Positions 1 to 6,954 are shown, counted from the first letter of the stretch. The stretch is DNA of 12,103 bases from Candidatus Colimorpha enterica (GCA_000433515.1 FR891143.1:1-12103), one strand, 5' to 3'. Numbers and translations: made by a program. The notes: generated by a model from the sequence alone, not told the origin.

Positions 1-65
1 CCCTTTTGCGCCGAAAATGCACCCCCTTGAAACTCTATTGAAGTTAGGGTTATTTGCCATAATCC

Positions 66-116
66 GGAGACAAAAAGATGTCTCCTGCGAAAGCCCCGAT
101 TGTATCGGGGTTTTTT
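66..116 (+). terminator. Tandem hairpins with a rho-independent terminator for a gene left of the window
   Basis: Two hairpins follow each other. The first pairs GGAGACA (66-72) with TGTCTCC (79-85) around a six-base loop and has no T-run. The second pairs CCCCGAT (94-100) with ATCGGGG (104-110) around a three-base loop and runs straight into six Ts (111-116), the classic form of an intrinsic terminator on the plus strand. It probably ends a plus-strand transcript that enters from outside the window. I see no convincing coding end in bases 1-65. Confidence 0.75.
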
Positions 117-214
117 GCTGTTCAACCGGAAATTTCAACTCCCGCTGCCCTTCCCTTTGACCATGCCTTCCCGCTTCCGGTTTTTTACCCTGCAGAAGCC
201 GCGCTCACCGGGCA

Positions 215-268
215 AGCAAAAAAGCCCCGGTGTTAAAAACCCGTTCAGAGCTTTTAACACCAAGGCTT
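215..268 (-). terminator. Rho-independent terminator after the sugar kinase operon
   Basis: GGTGTTAAAA (229-238) pairs perfectly with TTTTAACACC (252-261). The stem continues past a 2x2 mismatch with AAGCC (222-226) against GGCTT (264-268). Read on the minus strand, the hairpin ends in GGCTTTTTTGC, so a T-run closes the structure. It starts four bases beyond the kinase stop codon and should end the nucleotidyltransferase-kinase transcript. Bases 117-214 show no gene. Confidence 0.8.
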
Positions 269-272
269 AGGT

Positions 273-1412
273 TCACCTGTATTCTTTAACGATCTTTTCG
301 GTAATGCTCTTCATCTCCGGCATTTTCTTTTCCATGTCGGCAACCAGCTTCAGCTGTGTGCGGCAGCGGTCGAGATTCTGCTCCGGATAATGTATCCTGA
401 AATACGTGTCGCCGTCGAGGTAATCCGACAGGAAGCGGATACCGCACTCATATGTCAGCAGCTTTGCGCTGAACGGCAGATATTCCGTCTCGGCTTCCGT
501 CAGCTTGCCCCCGCAGGAGGCTATAAAACCGCGCGTATAAGCCTCGAACAGCTCAAGGCTCATCGATACCCTGTCAAGGTCCTTCTCATCCTCGGCAGCC
601 GTGCTTGCGCCGAAGCGTATGCTGTCGCCGAAATCGTAGTGAACCAGCCCCGGCATAACGGTATCAAGGTCGATGACGCAAACCGCCTCTCCCGTCACCG
701 CGTCGAAAAGCACGTTGTTCAGCTTGGTGTCGTTGTGAGTCACCCTCAGCGGAAGCTCGCCCTTTGCCAGCATTCCGACAAGAACGCCGGCGTCGGCTTC
801 GCGGCTCATGGCGAATTCTATCTCTTTCTCCGCCGCCGTTCTGCGGTGTGCGCGGTCGGCTTTTACGGAGGAGGCGAAATTCTCAAACCGCTTTACGGTG
901 TTGTGGAAATCCGGTATCGTCTCGGCAAGCAGCGACGCATCGAAATCGGCAAGCTGATTCTGGAATTTTCCGAACGCTGCGGCAAGGCTCCCGAACTGCG
1001 CGGGATTCTCCGCCGACTGAAGCGACACGGTGTTCTCGACAAACCTGTAAGCCCTGAAGCAGCCGCCGTCCGGAGCGCGGTAATACGGCTCCCCTTCAGT
1101 TGTCGGAATGACCGTCAGCGTTCCGCGCCCGTAATCTCCGCCCTCTGCGGCGAGTTTTTTTCTTATGTGGTCGGTCACAAGGGTTATGTTGTTCATAAGC
1201 CCGTCAACGTCGCGGAAGATGCCGGTATTTATCTTCTGAAGTATGTATCTGACCGGAGGAAAGTTGCCGCGGTCGAACCACAGGCAGTGCGTGTCGTTTA
1301 TATGCCCGCACCCGTAAGGCTCGGCGTGGATAAGGCGACCCTCAAACGCGAAATGTGAGGCGGCTTCCCTCATGACCTCTGTCTCATCCGAAGGTATCAT
1401 TCCGTCACTCAT
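273..1412 (-). CDS. APH-fold sugar kinase, N-acetylhexosamine 1-kinase (NahK)-like
   Basis: This 379-residue protein belongs to the aminoglycoside-phosphotransferase/choline-kinase fold. The Brenner-type catalytic loop is HNDTKLNN at residues 226-233, with D228 as the probable base. The metal-binding segment is VIDLDT at 247-251, followed by the acidic HYDFGD motif. A glycine-rich YGCGHINDTH segment near residues 33-42 matches the nucleotide-binding start of NahK-type kinases, which phosphorylate the anomeric hydroxyl of N-acetylhexosamines. The length fits NahK, at about 360 residues. Its ATG overlaps the stop of the upstream nucleotidyltransferase as ATGA, and its ribosome site GGAGGAG lies inside that gene, so the two are translationally coupled. 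The inferred role is ATP-dependent formation of a sugar-1-phosphate that the partner turns into an NDP-sugar. The exact sugar cannot be read from sequence. Antibiotic phosphorylation is unlikely given this partner. Confidence 0.82.
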   Translation of the reverse strand: MSDGMIPSDETEVMREAASHFAFEGRLIHAEPYGCGHINDTHCLWFDRGNFPPVRYILQKINTGIFRDVDGLMNNITLVTDHIRKKLAAEGGDYGRGTLTVIPTTEGEPYYRAPDGGCFRAYRFVENTVSLQSAENPAQFGSLAAAFGKFQNQLADFDASLLAETIPDFHNTVKRFENFASSVKADRAHRRTAAEKEIEFAMSREADAGVLVGMLAKGELPLRVTHNDTKLNNVLFDAVTGEAVCVIDLDTVMPGLVHYDFGDSIRFGASTAAEDEKDLDRVSMSLELFEAYTRGFIASCGGKLTEAETEYLPFSAKLLTYECGIRFLSDYLDGDTYFRIHYPEQNLDRCRTQLKLVADMEKKMPEMKSITEKIVKEYR

Positions 1413-2233
1413 TTCCAGAGCTCCTCCGGGTAGATGCCCTCGTCGGTCATTTTCTTTATCGCGTCGGCGACCTGCTTCTTGTCCTCGTGATAGGTCATTC
1501 CGTACCAGACGGAGTCGGTATGATATACCCTGACCCTGTGAAGCCCGCTCTTTATCACGCTGTCAATGACCTTCGGGATCTGAAATTCGTCCTTTGTGAT
1601 GTCGGATGTCGCAAGGAATTCATCGAATTTCTTTCTCAGCACCGGAAAAATATCGGGCTTCAGCCCCCACATATTCATCGACACGACCGTGTCGGGATCA
1701 AGCCCGGAGTCCTTTGTCAGCGCGGTATGCTCGTTTATGTCGGCAAGGCAGCCGTCCTTTATGTCGCAGACCCCGCGCGAGACCGAGCCGTTGTCTGACA
1801 GCGTGTTTGCCAGCCGGTAGCCGACCATGCAGTAATCGTCCGGATCGCGGAGCCCTTCCCTTATCTTCATGAACGCGTCGGCGCCGTAGAAATCGTCGGC
1901 GTTGATGACGGCAAACGGCGTGCTTACCGCGTCAGCCGCACGGAGGATCGCATCTCCCGTCCCATAGGGCTTCTTTCTGTGCTCCGGAATCTCCTGAAAG
2001 ACGTACTCCACCTCCATTCCGCGCGAAATGCGGTCGCCCGCCGTTTCACGGAAATCCTTTTCGATGCTCTTTTTGATGATGAATACGACCTTGTCAAAGC
2101 CCGCGCGCTTTGCGTCGTATACCGAATAGTCAAGAAGCACCTCTCCGTGCTCTCCGACCGGCTCAAGCTGTTTCAGCCCGCCGAAGCGGCTTCCCATTCC
2201 CGCCGCCATAACTACAAGTGTTGCTTTTTCCAT
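1409..2233 (-). CDS. Sugar-1-phosphate nucleotidyltransferase
   Basis: This is a 274-residue NTP_transferase-family (GT-A-like Rossmann) protein when started at 2233. The nucleotide-binding signature AAGMGSRFGGLKQ sits at residues 10-22. A GTGDAI segment lies at 91-96, and INADDFYG at 110-117 supplies the aspartates that normally bind the metal and sugar phosphate. I chose the ATG at 2233 because AGGAG lies about seven bases upstream and the first beta strand then begins immediately, as in the family. A longer in-frame start at 2410 is possible and listed separately. The stop overlaps the kinase start by ATGA. The family makes NDP-sugars from NTP and sugar-1-phosphate. With the coupled kinase this suggests salvage of a free sugar into an activated sugar. 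Neither the base nor the sugar specificity can be told from sequence. Confidence 0.83.
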   Translation of the reverse strand: MEKATLVVMAAGMGSRFGGLKQLEPVGEHGEVLLDYSVYDAKRAGFDKVVFIIKKSIEKDFRETAGDRISRGMEVEYVFQEIPEHRKKPYGTGDAILRAADAVSTPFAVINADDFYGADAFMKIREGLRDPDDYCMVGYRLANTLSDNGSVSRGVCDIKDGCLADINEHTALTKDSGLDPDTVVSMNMWGLKPDIFPVLRKKFDEFLATSDITKDEFQIPKVIDSVIKSGLHRVRVYHTDSVWYGMTYHEDKKQVADAIKKMTDEGIYPEELWK

Positions 2234-2410
2234 ATAGTCTCCTGTCTCTCCCCGGATGCCGGAGAGAATGTGATTTTCTGTTTTTCCCCGTTCCCACCCT
2301 GACGGATAAGCCGGCACTGCGGTAGTAAAAATGCATAGTGCCCTTTGCTCATGTGCTTTGTGCGGAGCATAAGAATAAAGGTATGATGAAGCTCGGTTCA
2401 TCTTCAGCAT
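2234..2410 (-). other. In-frame 59-codon upstream extension of the nucleotidyltransferase, probably leader
   Basis: The reading frame of the nucleotidyltransferase stays open upstream to an ATG at 2410 that has its own strong ribosome site (CGGAGG, six bases before the ATG). The 59 extra residues show no recognisable domain and precede what is normally the first beta strand, so I treat this as leader. The stretch also holds a hairpin: minus-strand CTCTCC...GGAGAG just before the internal ribosome site. Bases 2411-2476 show no other gene. Confidence 0.4.
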
Positions 2411-2476
2411 ATGTTTCCTCCGATATACTCCGGAGAAGGAGTTTGTGCCCGCTCTTATCCGCTTACAACATATTTT

Positions 2477-2929
2477 TTACAAAAGCTCTGTCGTGAAGTT
2501 TAGCCCCTGAAGCCTCACGTCAAGCGTGCGGAGCTCCTTCGAAAGCTCATCGAGCAGCTTCTGGTATTCCCTCACATTGACGGTGCTCTTTATCTTTATC
2601 TCGCTCCGCATTCCGCGGGAAACGGTCGAGCTTGCCTCGTCAAGAAAGCCGCGGAGGATGTTGATCTTTTTCGTCATGCAGTCGCGCCTTGCAATGAGAG
2701 CCGTCACGGTTTCACCGTCGCTGACCGTTGCGGCGTTTGTGAGATTAATCCTCGTGACAAGCTCCGTCATGCGCTCCGTCAGCCCGTTAAGCTCGGCAAT
2801 GAGAGCCTCGGGATCCTCTGCAGGGTTTTCTCCCTCCTGAACCTTTGCATTGTTTACAAGCCGGTCGTAAAGACGGTCGATACGCTTTGCAATGTCGGAT
2901 CTTTCGGAAAGTGCTTCAGACAGTTTCAT
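2477..2929 (-). CDS. DIP1984-family coiled-coil protein
   Basis: This 150-residue protein matches the pattern I know for the DIP1984 family (once labelled septicolysin-like): an N-terminal MKLSEALSERSDIAKRI helix, a conserved VNNAKVQEGE motif at residues 25-33, a PAEDPEALIAEL segment, then an INLTN motif at 61-65. It is almost wholly predicted helix with heptad-like leucine spacing and has no signal peptide or membrane segment. The biochemical role of the family is not established, to my knowledge. The ATG at 2929 is chosen because AGGTAGGA precedes it and the family starts there; the longer open frame to 3103 runs through the promoter. The gene is divergent from the PocR/AraC regulator and could be its target. 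It may also feed transcription into the nucleotidyltransferase-kinase pair, since I see no clear terminator after its stop. Confidence 0.82.
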   Translation of the reverse strand: MKLSEALSERSDIAKRIDRLYDRLVNNAKVQEGENPAEDPEALIAELNGLTERMTELVTRINLTNAATVSDGETVTALIARRDCMTKKINILRGFLDEASSTVSRGMRSEIKIKSTVNVREYQKLLDELSKELRTLDVRLQGLNFTTELL

Positions 2930-2971
2930 AATAATCCTACCTTTCGGAACTTTTTTTGCTGTTATATAAAT

Positions 2972-3000
2972 ATTATACACCGTCCCTCTTGATTTTTCAA
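2972..3000 (-). promoter_or_regulatory. Sigma-A promoter for the DIP1984-family gene
   Basis: On the minus strand a -35 box TTGAAA (complement of 2995-3000) and a perfect -10 box TATAAT (complement of 2972-2977) are separated by exactly 17 bases. Transcription should start near 2965, giving a leader of about 36 bases to the ATG at 2929. The -35 box directly abuts that of the divergent promoter. Confidence 0.8.
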
Positions 3001-3016
3001 TAAAAAAAAGTATAAT
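2989..3016 (+). promoter_or_regulatory. Sigma-A promoter for the PocR/AraC regulator gene
   Basis: TTGATT (2989-2994) and TATAAT (3011-3016) are spaced by 16 bases. The start point would be near 3023, about 39 bases before the TTG codon at 3062. The -35 box touches the -35 box of the minus-strand promoter end to end, so the two polymerases would compete for the same DNA. Confidence 0.72.
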
Positions 3017-3061
3017 ATACAGTAAAATAGTACACAGATTATTGTCCAAGGAGGAAAAGCC

Positions 3062-3874
3062 TTGAAACAGCCCGATATTCCCGACCTTCTCCGCCGGCTT
3101 CACGATGCAACGGGGTTCAGAATATCAATCCACGACCGCGAAATGCACGAAATCGCCGCATATCCGGAAAATCACCTTGCCTTCTGCCGCATACTCCACG
3201 CAAACGAAAACTCCGCGCGCATCTGCTTTAAAAGCGATGCCGACGCATTCCGGTGCGCCGACGGCAAAAAGGGACTTCACATCTACAAATGCCCGTTCGG
3301 ACTGTTCGAGGCAGTCTGCCCGCTCTACCGCTACGGAGCACCGGTGGGATATCTCATGATGGGACAGGTCACGGAAAGCAATGCAGATGCCGCCGATGCC
3401 GCAAGACGCGCGGGAGAATTCTGTCCCGACAGAGACGCTCTGTCCGAAGCGGCAAGGAGCATTCCCCATGTCAGTCACGAGATGATGCGGGCATATGCCG
3501 ACATAATGTCGGTGTTTGCCGACTACATGACGGTCTCTAACCTGATAAACGTAAAGACCGCCGAGCTTCCGGCTCGGATATACGACTTCCTTCTGACACA
3601 TTTTGCCGAAAAAATCACGCTCGAAAGGCTCAGCGGAGAATTTCTCTGCTCCCGGACACACATCCTTGAAACCTTCCGCGCAAAATACGGCTGCACGGTG
3701 TCCGACGCGCTCAACGGCATCCGTCTTAAAAATGCCGACAAACTGCTTTCAGAAAGCGATATGCCGGTAAAGAACATAGCAGCCGAGTGCGGCTTCACCG
3801 ACGCAGGATATTTCTCCCGCGTCTACGCAAAATCGCGCGGAATGACACCGACCGAGGCAAGAAACCGCGGCTGA
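3062..3874 (+). CDS. AraC-family transcriptional regulator with PocR sensory domain
   Basis: This 270-residue protein has two parts. Residues 5-165 resemble the PocR ligand-binding domain, with the typical spaced cysteines C42, C55, C65, C77 and C86 and the HIYKCPFGLFEAVCPLY and GYLMMGQV motifs. In PocR relatives this domain senses small organic ligands. Residues 172-266 form the double helix-turn-helix of AraC proteins, with the characteristic second-helix stretch IAAECGFTDAGYFSRVYAKSRGMTPTEAR at 239-267. The start is a TTG preceded by an ideal AAGGAGG (3048-3054) seven bases upstream; no ATG in frame fits better. It is transcribed away from the DIP1984-family gene from abutting promoters, so autoregulation and control of that neighbour are plausible. 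The ligand and the regulon are unknown. No propanediol or microcompartment genes are nearby. Confidence 0.88.
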   Translation: MKQPDIPDLLRRLHDATGFRISIHDREMHEIAAYPENHLAFCRILHANENSARICFKSDADAFRCADGKKGLHIYKCPFGLFEAVCPLYRYGAPVGYLMMGQVTESNADAADAARRAGEFCPDRDALSEAARSIPHVSHEMMRAYADIMSVFADYMTVSNLINVKTAELPARIYDFLLTHFAEKITLERLSGEFLCSRTHILETFRAKYGCTVSDALNGIRLKNADKLLSESDMPVKNIAAECGFTDAGYFSRVYAKSRGMTPTEARNRG

Positions 3875-3937
3875 ACATACCAAAAAACCTGTTGGAGCGA
3901 ATCTGTGTAAAGCGGGCAGCCGTTCGGCAGTACTTAT

Positions 3938-3994
3938 GGAGACGTCATGGCAGATTTATTCTGCCGTGTCGTTTTTCTGTTTTCATTTGTCTCC
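3938..3994 (+). terminator. Rho-independent terminator after the PocR/AraC gene
   Basis: CATGGCAGA (3946-3954) pairs with TCTGCCGTG (3960-3968), one G-U pair included, around a five-base loop. ACG (3942-3944) with CGT (3970-3972) extends it, and a T-run follows at 3972-3976. A wider stem GGAGAC (3938-3943) / GTCTCC (3989-3994) could form as an alternative. The site is about 65 bases past the regulator stop codon. Confidence 0.72.
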
Positions 3995-4015
3995 GGGTTG
4001 TTCTTGCCCTTTGAA

Positions 4016-4045
4016 TTCACACTTTTCTGAAAAATGTGATATAAT
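4016..4045 (+). promoter_or_regulatory. Probable promoter of the sigma-factor gene
   Basis: TTCACA (4016-4021, five of six matches to the -35 consensus) and TATAAT (4040-4045) are separated by 18 bases. A second TATAAT (4048-4053) lies just downstream but lacks a good partner. Transcription would start near 4052, leaving a leader of about 85 bases. Confidence 0.6.
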
Positions 4046-4090
4046 ATTATAATCCGACCTAACATTTTTCAATATACACAGACTATATAA

Positions 4091-4135
4091 GTGAAAGCAT
4101 TGATCAATCGCTTGGAGAAACTAATGAAAAAATAA
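4091..4135 (+). other. Short frame ending in TAA just before, and in phase with, the sigma-factor gene
   Basis: From GTG at 4091 the frame reads VKALINRLEKLMKK and stops at TAA (4133-4135), one codon before the TTG taken as the sigma-factor start, in the same phase. Inside it an ATG at 4124 has the best ribosome site of the region (GGAG at 4114-4117, six bases spacing) but encodes only Met-Lys-Lys-stop. The amphipathic peptide looks like the missing first helix of the sigma factor, or like a minimal leader peptide for reinitiation. Confidence 0.5.
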
Positions 4136-4138
4136 GAC

Positions 4139-5746
4139 TTGCTGAAATATTTTGATGATGACTTGCTTGACAAGCTGTTCGGCTTTTGTTATGCAAGAAC
4201 AAGTGACAGCCACGAAGCGGAAGAGCTTTGCTCAGATATTGTTTATGCACTCTTAAAAGCCGCACATCGTAACGGAGAGATAGAAAATGTTTATCCGTTC
4301 ATCTGGAGAGTAGCGCGTAATGTTTACGCCGACTTTTCAAATAATCGCAGAAAGCGCACAGAAACGATATATGAGGGAGATTCCGAGGAAATTCTGCTCG
4401 GTCTTGCAGAAGAAGATTATTCAGATGATACGACCGGGCTTTTATCCTCTGTATATCGCAGAATGGCGTTCCTGACAAAAGCATATCGCGAAGTAATGAT
4501 CATGTTCTACATAGACGGTCTTTCCACCGCGCAGATAGCGAAGAAGCAAGGAACGAGCGAAGGCGCTGTTCGTCAGAGACTATTTTCAGCAAGACAAAAA
4601 ATCAAAAGTGAGGTAGAAGAAATGACTGATACTTATAATAAACCCGTTGCACTTGACAAAATCAATTTCGTCATCTGGGGAACCGGCAACCCCGCATGGG
4701 GAGATCCGCGAAATGTATGCAGAAGAATGTTTTCCAGACATATCGTATGGCTTTGTCATAAAAAGCCGATGAGCGCATCCGAAATTGCTGAAGAACTGAA
4801 TGTTCCTACCGTATATGTTGAAGAAGAACTCGAGATCCTCCGCAAAGGTGAAAACGGAGAGTATGGACTTCTTCGCCGCTCAGATAACGGTAAATACGCA
4901 CTCAATTTCATTTTGCTTGATAAGGATGTGTTTGAAAAAGCAACTGCACTCTACACAGAGCAGCTGCCCAAAATCTGCGATATCATATCGAAGTATGTTG
5001 AGGAGCACAGAGCGGAATATCTTGCGTTCCCATATCTCAACAAAAAAGTAGATATGAATTTGATCCTTTGGCAGCAGATATTTAATATTGCTGATGCTTT
5101 TTCCTGCTGCGTTCAACGTGCATTGGAGAAAAATCATTTTGCAAATGTTAAAGAAGCAGATCGTCCTTTCAGTGTATTTGGGTACGTGGATAACGGCAAG
5201 TATTACGGCAGCGGATGGGATGGTGTTGACGCGCAAAACGTGTGCGGCTTCTCCAACGTTCATCTTGATAATATCTACATCAATCGTATTAAGAAACACT
5301 TTAGTTGCGGACTCAATGTATCTAAAGAACCAAAGATTCAACTTGCGCTCCGTGCGATTGAAGGTCTTGATATTACCTCGTTGTCAGAAACGGAAAAAGA
5401 GCACGCAGCAAAAGCCATTGAGTGTGGTTATTTGTACCGTGATGGCGATATGCTTTACACCAAGATTCTTGTAAGCTCTCTTTCTGACAGAAACAGACTT
5501 TTTGATATCAGCAATGCTTTGCAAAAAGGACATTTCAATGCGGATGCGGAAATCGTTGCAGAAAAAATTGCAGCGCTTATTAAGAAATCTGTTCCAGATT
5601 ATCTCCTCGGAGAATGGAGATTGGCTAATAACCTTGCAAGTCTTCCTGTTCTCGATGCAGTTGTTGAATGCCTGATTGAAAAAGGCGTATTGACTCCTCC
5701 CGAAGGCGGGATCGGAGCAGAAGGCTGTTGGATGAGTGTAGAATAA
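4139..5746 (+). CDS. ECF-like sigma-70 factor with long C-terminal extension
   Basis: This 535-residue protein begins as an RNA polymerase sigma factor. Region 2 spans about residues 5-72, with EAEELCSDIVYALL and the FIWRVARNVYADF core-binding and -10 recognition helix. Region 4 spans about 102-160 and carries a helix-turn-helix (YIDGLSTAQIAKKQGTSEGAV) that would read the -35 element. About 370 further residues follow. In them 195-260 look like a winged helix (MSASEIAEELNVPTVYVEEELEIL, then a GKYAL wing), and 420-446 may be another wing-like segment. No membrane helix is visible, and no anti-sigma gene lies nearby, so the extension may do the sensing or inhibition. The start is uncertain: TTG at 4139 is simply the first usable codon after an in-frame TAA. 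Codon use is more A/T-rich than in the flanking genes, which hints at separate origin. Confidence 0.78.
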   Translation: MLKYFDDDLLDKLFGFCYARTSDSHEAEELCSDIVYALLKAAHRNGEIENVYPFIWRVARNVYADFSNNRRKRTETIYEGDSEEILLGLAEEDYSDDTTGLLSSVYRRMAFLTKAYREVMIMFYIDGLSTAQIAKKQGTSEGAVRQRLFSARQKIKSEVEEMTDTYNKPVALDKINFVIWGTGNPAWGDPRNVCRRMFSRHIVWLCHKKPMSASEIAEELNVPTVYVEEELEILRKGENGEYGLLRRSDNGKYALNFILLDKDVFEKATALYTEQLPKICDIISKYVEEHRAEYLAFPYLNKKVDMNLILWQQIFNIADAFSCCVQRALEKNHFANVKEADRPFSVFGYVDNGKYYGSGWDGVDAQNVCGFSNVHLDNIYINRIKKHFSCGLNVSKEPKIQLALRAIEGLDITSLSETEKEHAAKAIECGYLYRDGDMLYTKILVSSLSDRNRLFDISNALQKGHFNADAEIVAEKIAALIKKSVPDYLLGEWRLANNLASLPVLDAVVECLIEKGVLTPPEGGIGAEGCWMSVE

Positions 5747-5753
5747 TCAAAAT

Positions 5754-5799
5754 ACACCCTTCGTTGCACCGGCTTTACCGCAGATGCAACGAAGGGTGT
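5754..5799. terminator. Bidirectional 15-bp terminator hairpin between converging genes
   Basis: ACACCCTTCGTTGCA (5754-5768) is perfectly complementary to TGCAACGAAGGGTGT (5785-5799), with a 16-base loop. The plus-strand side is followed by TTATTTGTAT and the minus-strand side by ATTTTGATTATT, so both have modest T-rich tails. It lies 7 bases after the sigma-factor stop and 15 bases after the GH172 stop and can end both transcripts. Confidence 0.78.
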
Positions 5800-5814
5800 T
5801 ATTTGTATGCAGTT

Positions 5815-6921
5815 TTATCTCGGATGCCGTTCCTTCACCGGAAGAAGCTCCGGAAAATCAGCGTGCGGCTCGGTCTGATACCAGTAGGCGACCGACGAAA
5901 CGTCGTCGGAACGCTCGAACAGACCGCCGTGGCAGATGCCTATCTGCTGTACCGTCAGGCGAAAATCGCTTGCGAACCTCATCGGATCGCAAACGTGCCA
6001 GCGGTAGAATGTCCTCATCGGAGGGCAGTCGCGGTTGTGATAGGGGTTGGTAACGGCTCTGTCCTTGTCGGAATAGAAGGGATATCCGAGGTACGGTGCG
6101 CAGAAATTCGTCTCGACGCACTCGCCGTTTATATGCGATGCAAAGCTCCACGCACCGCCGAAGTAATCCTCGGTGCCGGTGCCGCATATCGTCGGGAATT
6201 CGTTGTCGCCGTCGATATATGCCTTTATCTCGCCCTCGCCCCACCAGTAGCGCGAAAGGGTTGACAGTGCAAGAAACGTACCGATATACTGTCCCTTGCC
6301 GCGCACGCCGTCAAGTATGACGTAATCGCGTCCCCTGACTGTCGTCTCCTCGCGCCTCCACTGTGCGTGGAAATATCCGGTGTTCTCCGGAAGGCTGTCG
6401 CGCAGGCAGTAATCGATCTGATAGAAGAACCCGCCGATATCGCGCGGATGCTGGTTTTCGACCGTGATCCTTGCGCGCCCGGAAAACGGCATGGGGATAT
6501 AGCAGTTCATTCCGCGAAGGGGATTGACATTTATCAGCGCGGAATTCACCGTGTAGCTCTCTCCGAAGCCGAGGCAGAAGAAATCCCCCAGCGGAGACTC
6601 GACCGACGGCTTTTCCTCACCGTCCCAGTACATCCGGAGGACAAGATCGCGAAGCACGAATCTGTCTGCCTCCGACGTCTTGTCGGTAACGGTGATCCAG
6701 ATGTGGTTGATCACTCCGCAGCCCTCTATATCGGCGATCTCAGCGGTCTCTCCCGCCTTCAGGGTTATGCAGGGAGTTCCCTTTCTGCCGACGCCGAGTC
6801 CGCTTGCGGTTTTTCCGCCGGCTCCGCGCTCCCCTTTCGGGTTTTCGGCATTTATTGCCCGTGAGCTTTCGCCGGTTATGATCGGGAGAGTAGCTTCGGT
6901 ATTGAAAAACATATTGTTCAT
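5815..6921 (-). CDS. Glycoside hydrolase family 172 (DUF2961) protein
   Basis: This 368-residue protein has the hallmarks of DUF2961, now GH172: an N-terminal block with SSRAINAENPKGE, the GVINHIWITV strand at 69-78, the ESPLGDFFCLGFG segment at 108-120, the GTGTEDYFGGAWSF motif at 247-260, and YRWHVCDPMRF at 306-316. E251 in the GTGTED motif is a candidate catalytic acid; the second carboxylate I cannot place surely (E270 is one option). Known GH172 enzymes include alpha-D-fructofuranosidase/difructose anhydride I-active and alpha-D-arabinofuranosidase types. No signal peptide, so it should be cytoplasmic. It follows the PfkB kinase by 33 bases on the same strand, with only a weak ribosome site (GGAAA). 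With GH32 and a sugar kinase beside it, action on an alpha-fructofuranosyl bond is the best guess, but arabinofuranosides remain possible. Confidence 0.86.
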   Translation of the reverse strand: MNNMFFNTEATLPIITGESSRAINAENPKGERGAGGKTASGLGVGRKGTPCITLKAGETAEIADIEGCGVINHIWITVTDKTSEADRFVLRDLVLRMYWDGEEKPSVESPLGDFFCLGFGESYTVNSALINVNPLRGMNCYIPMPFSGRARITVENQHPRDIGGFFYQIDYCLRDSLPENTGYFHAQWRREETTVRGRDYVILDGVRGKGQYIGTFLALSTLSRYWWGEGEIKAYIDGDNEFPTICGTGTEDYFGGAWSFASHINGECVETNFCAPYLGYPFYSDKDRAVTNPYHNRDCPPMRTFYRWHVCDPMRFASDFRLTVQQIGICHGGLFERSDDVSSVAYWYQTEPHADFPELLPVKERHPR

Positions 6922-6954
6922 TTTATTTTTCCGTTTCTTTTATAAAAAGATACA

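Noticed and set aside
1..166. Frame open from the window edge to about 166 that could be the tail of an upstream gene
   Set aside because: It reads through both hairpins and the terminator T-run, and its translation is not recognisable. Bases 1-65 give no convincing coding end.
390..1358. A 322-codon open frame on the plus strand opposite the sugar kinase
   Set aside because: It lies wholly antisense to a gene with clear kinase motifs, its translation shows no domain, and there is no promoter or ribosome site. High GC at codon ends on the minus strand explains the lack of stops.
2930..3103. N-terminal extension of the DIP1984-family gene up to 3103
   Set aside because: The extension covers both divergent promoters and overlaps the PocR/AraC start. 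The ATG at 2929 has a ribosome site and matches the family start.
5728..6264. A 178-codon plus-strand open frame after the sigma factor
   Set aside because: It runs through the terminator hairpin and antisense to GH172; no ribosome site or domain.
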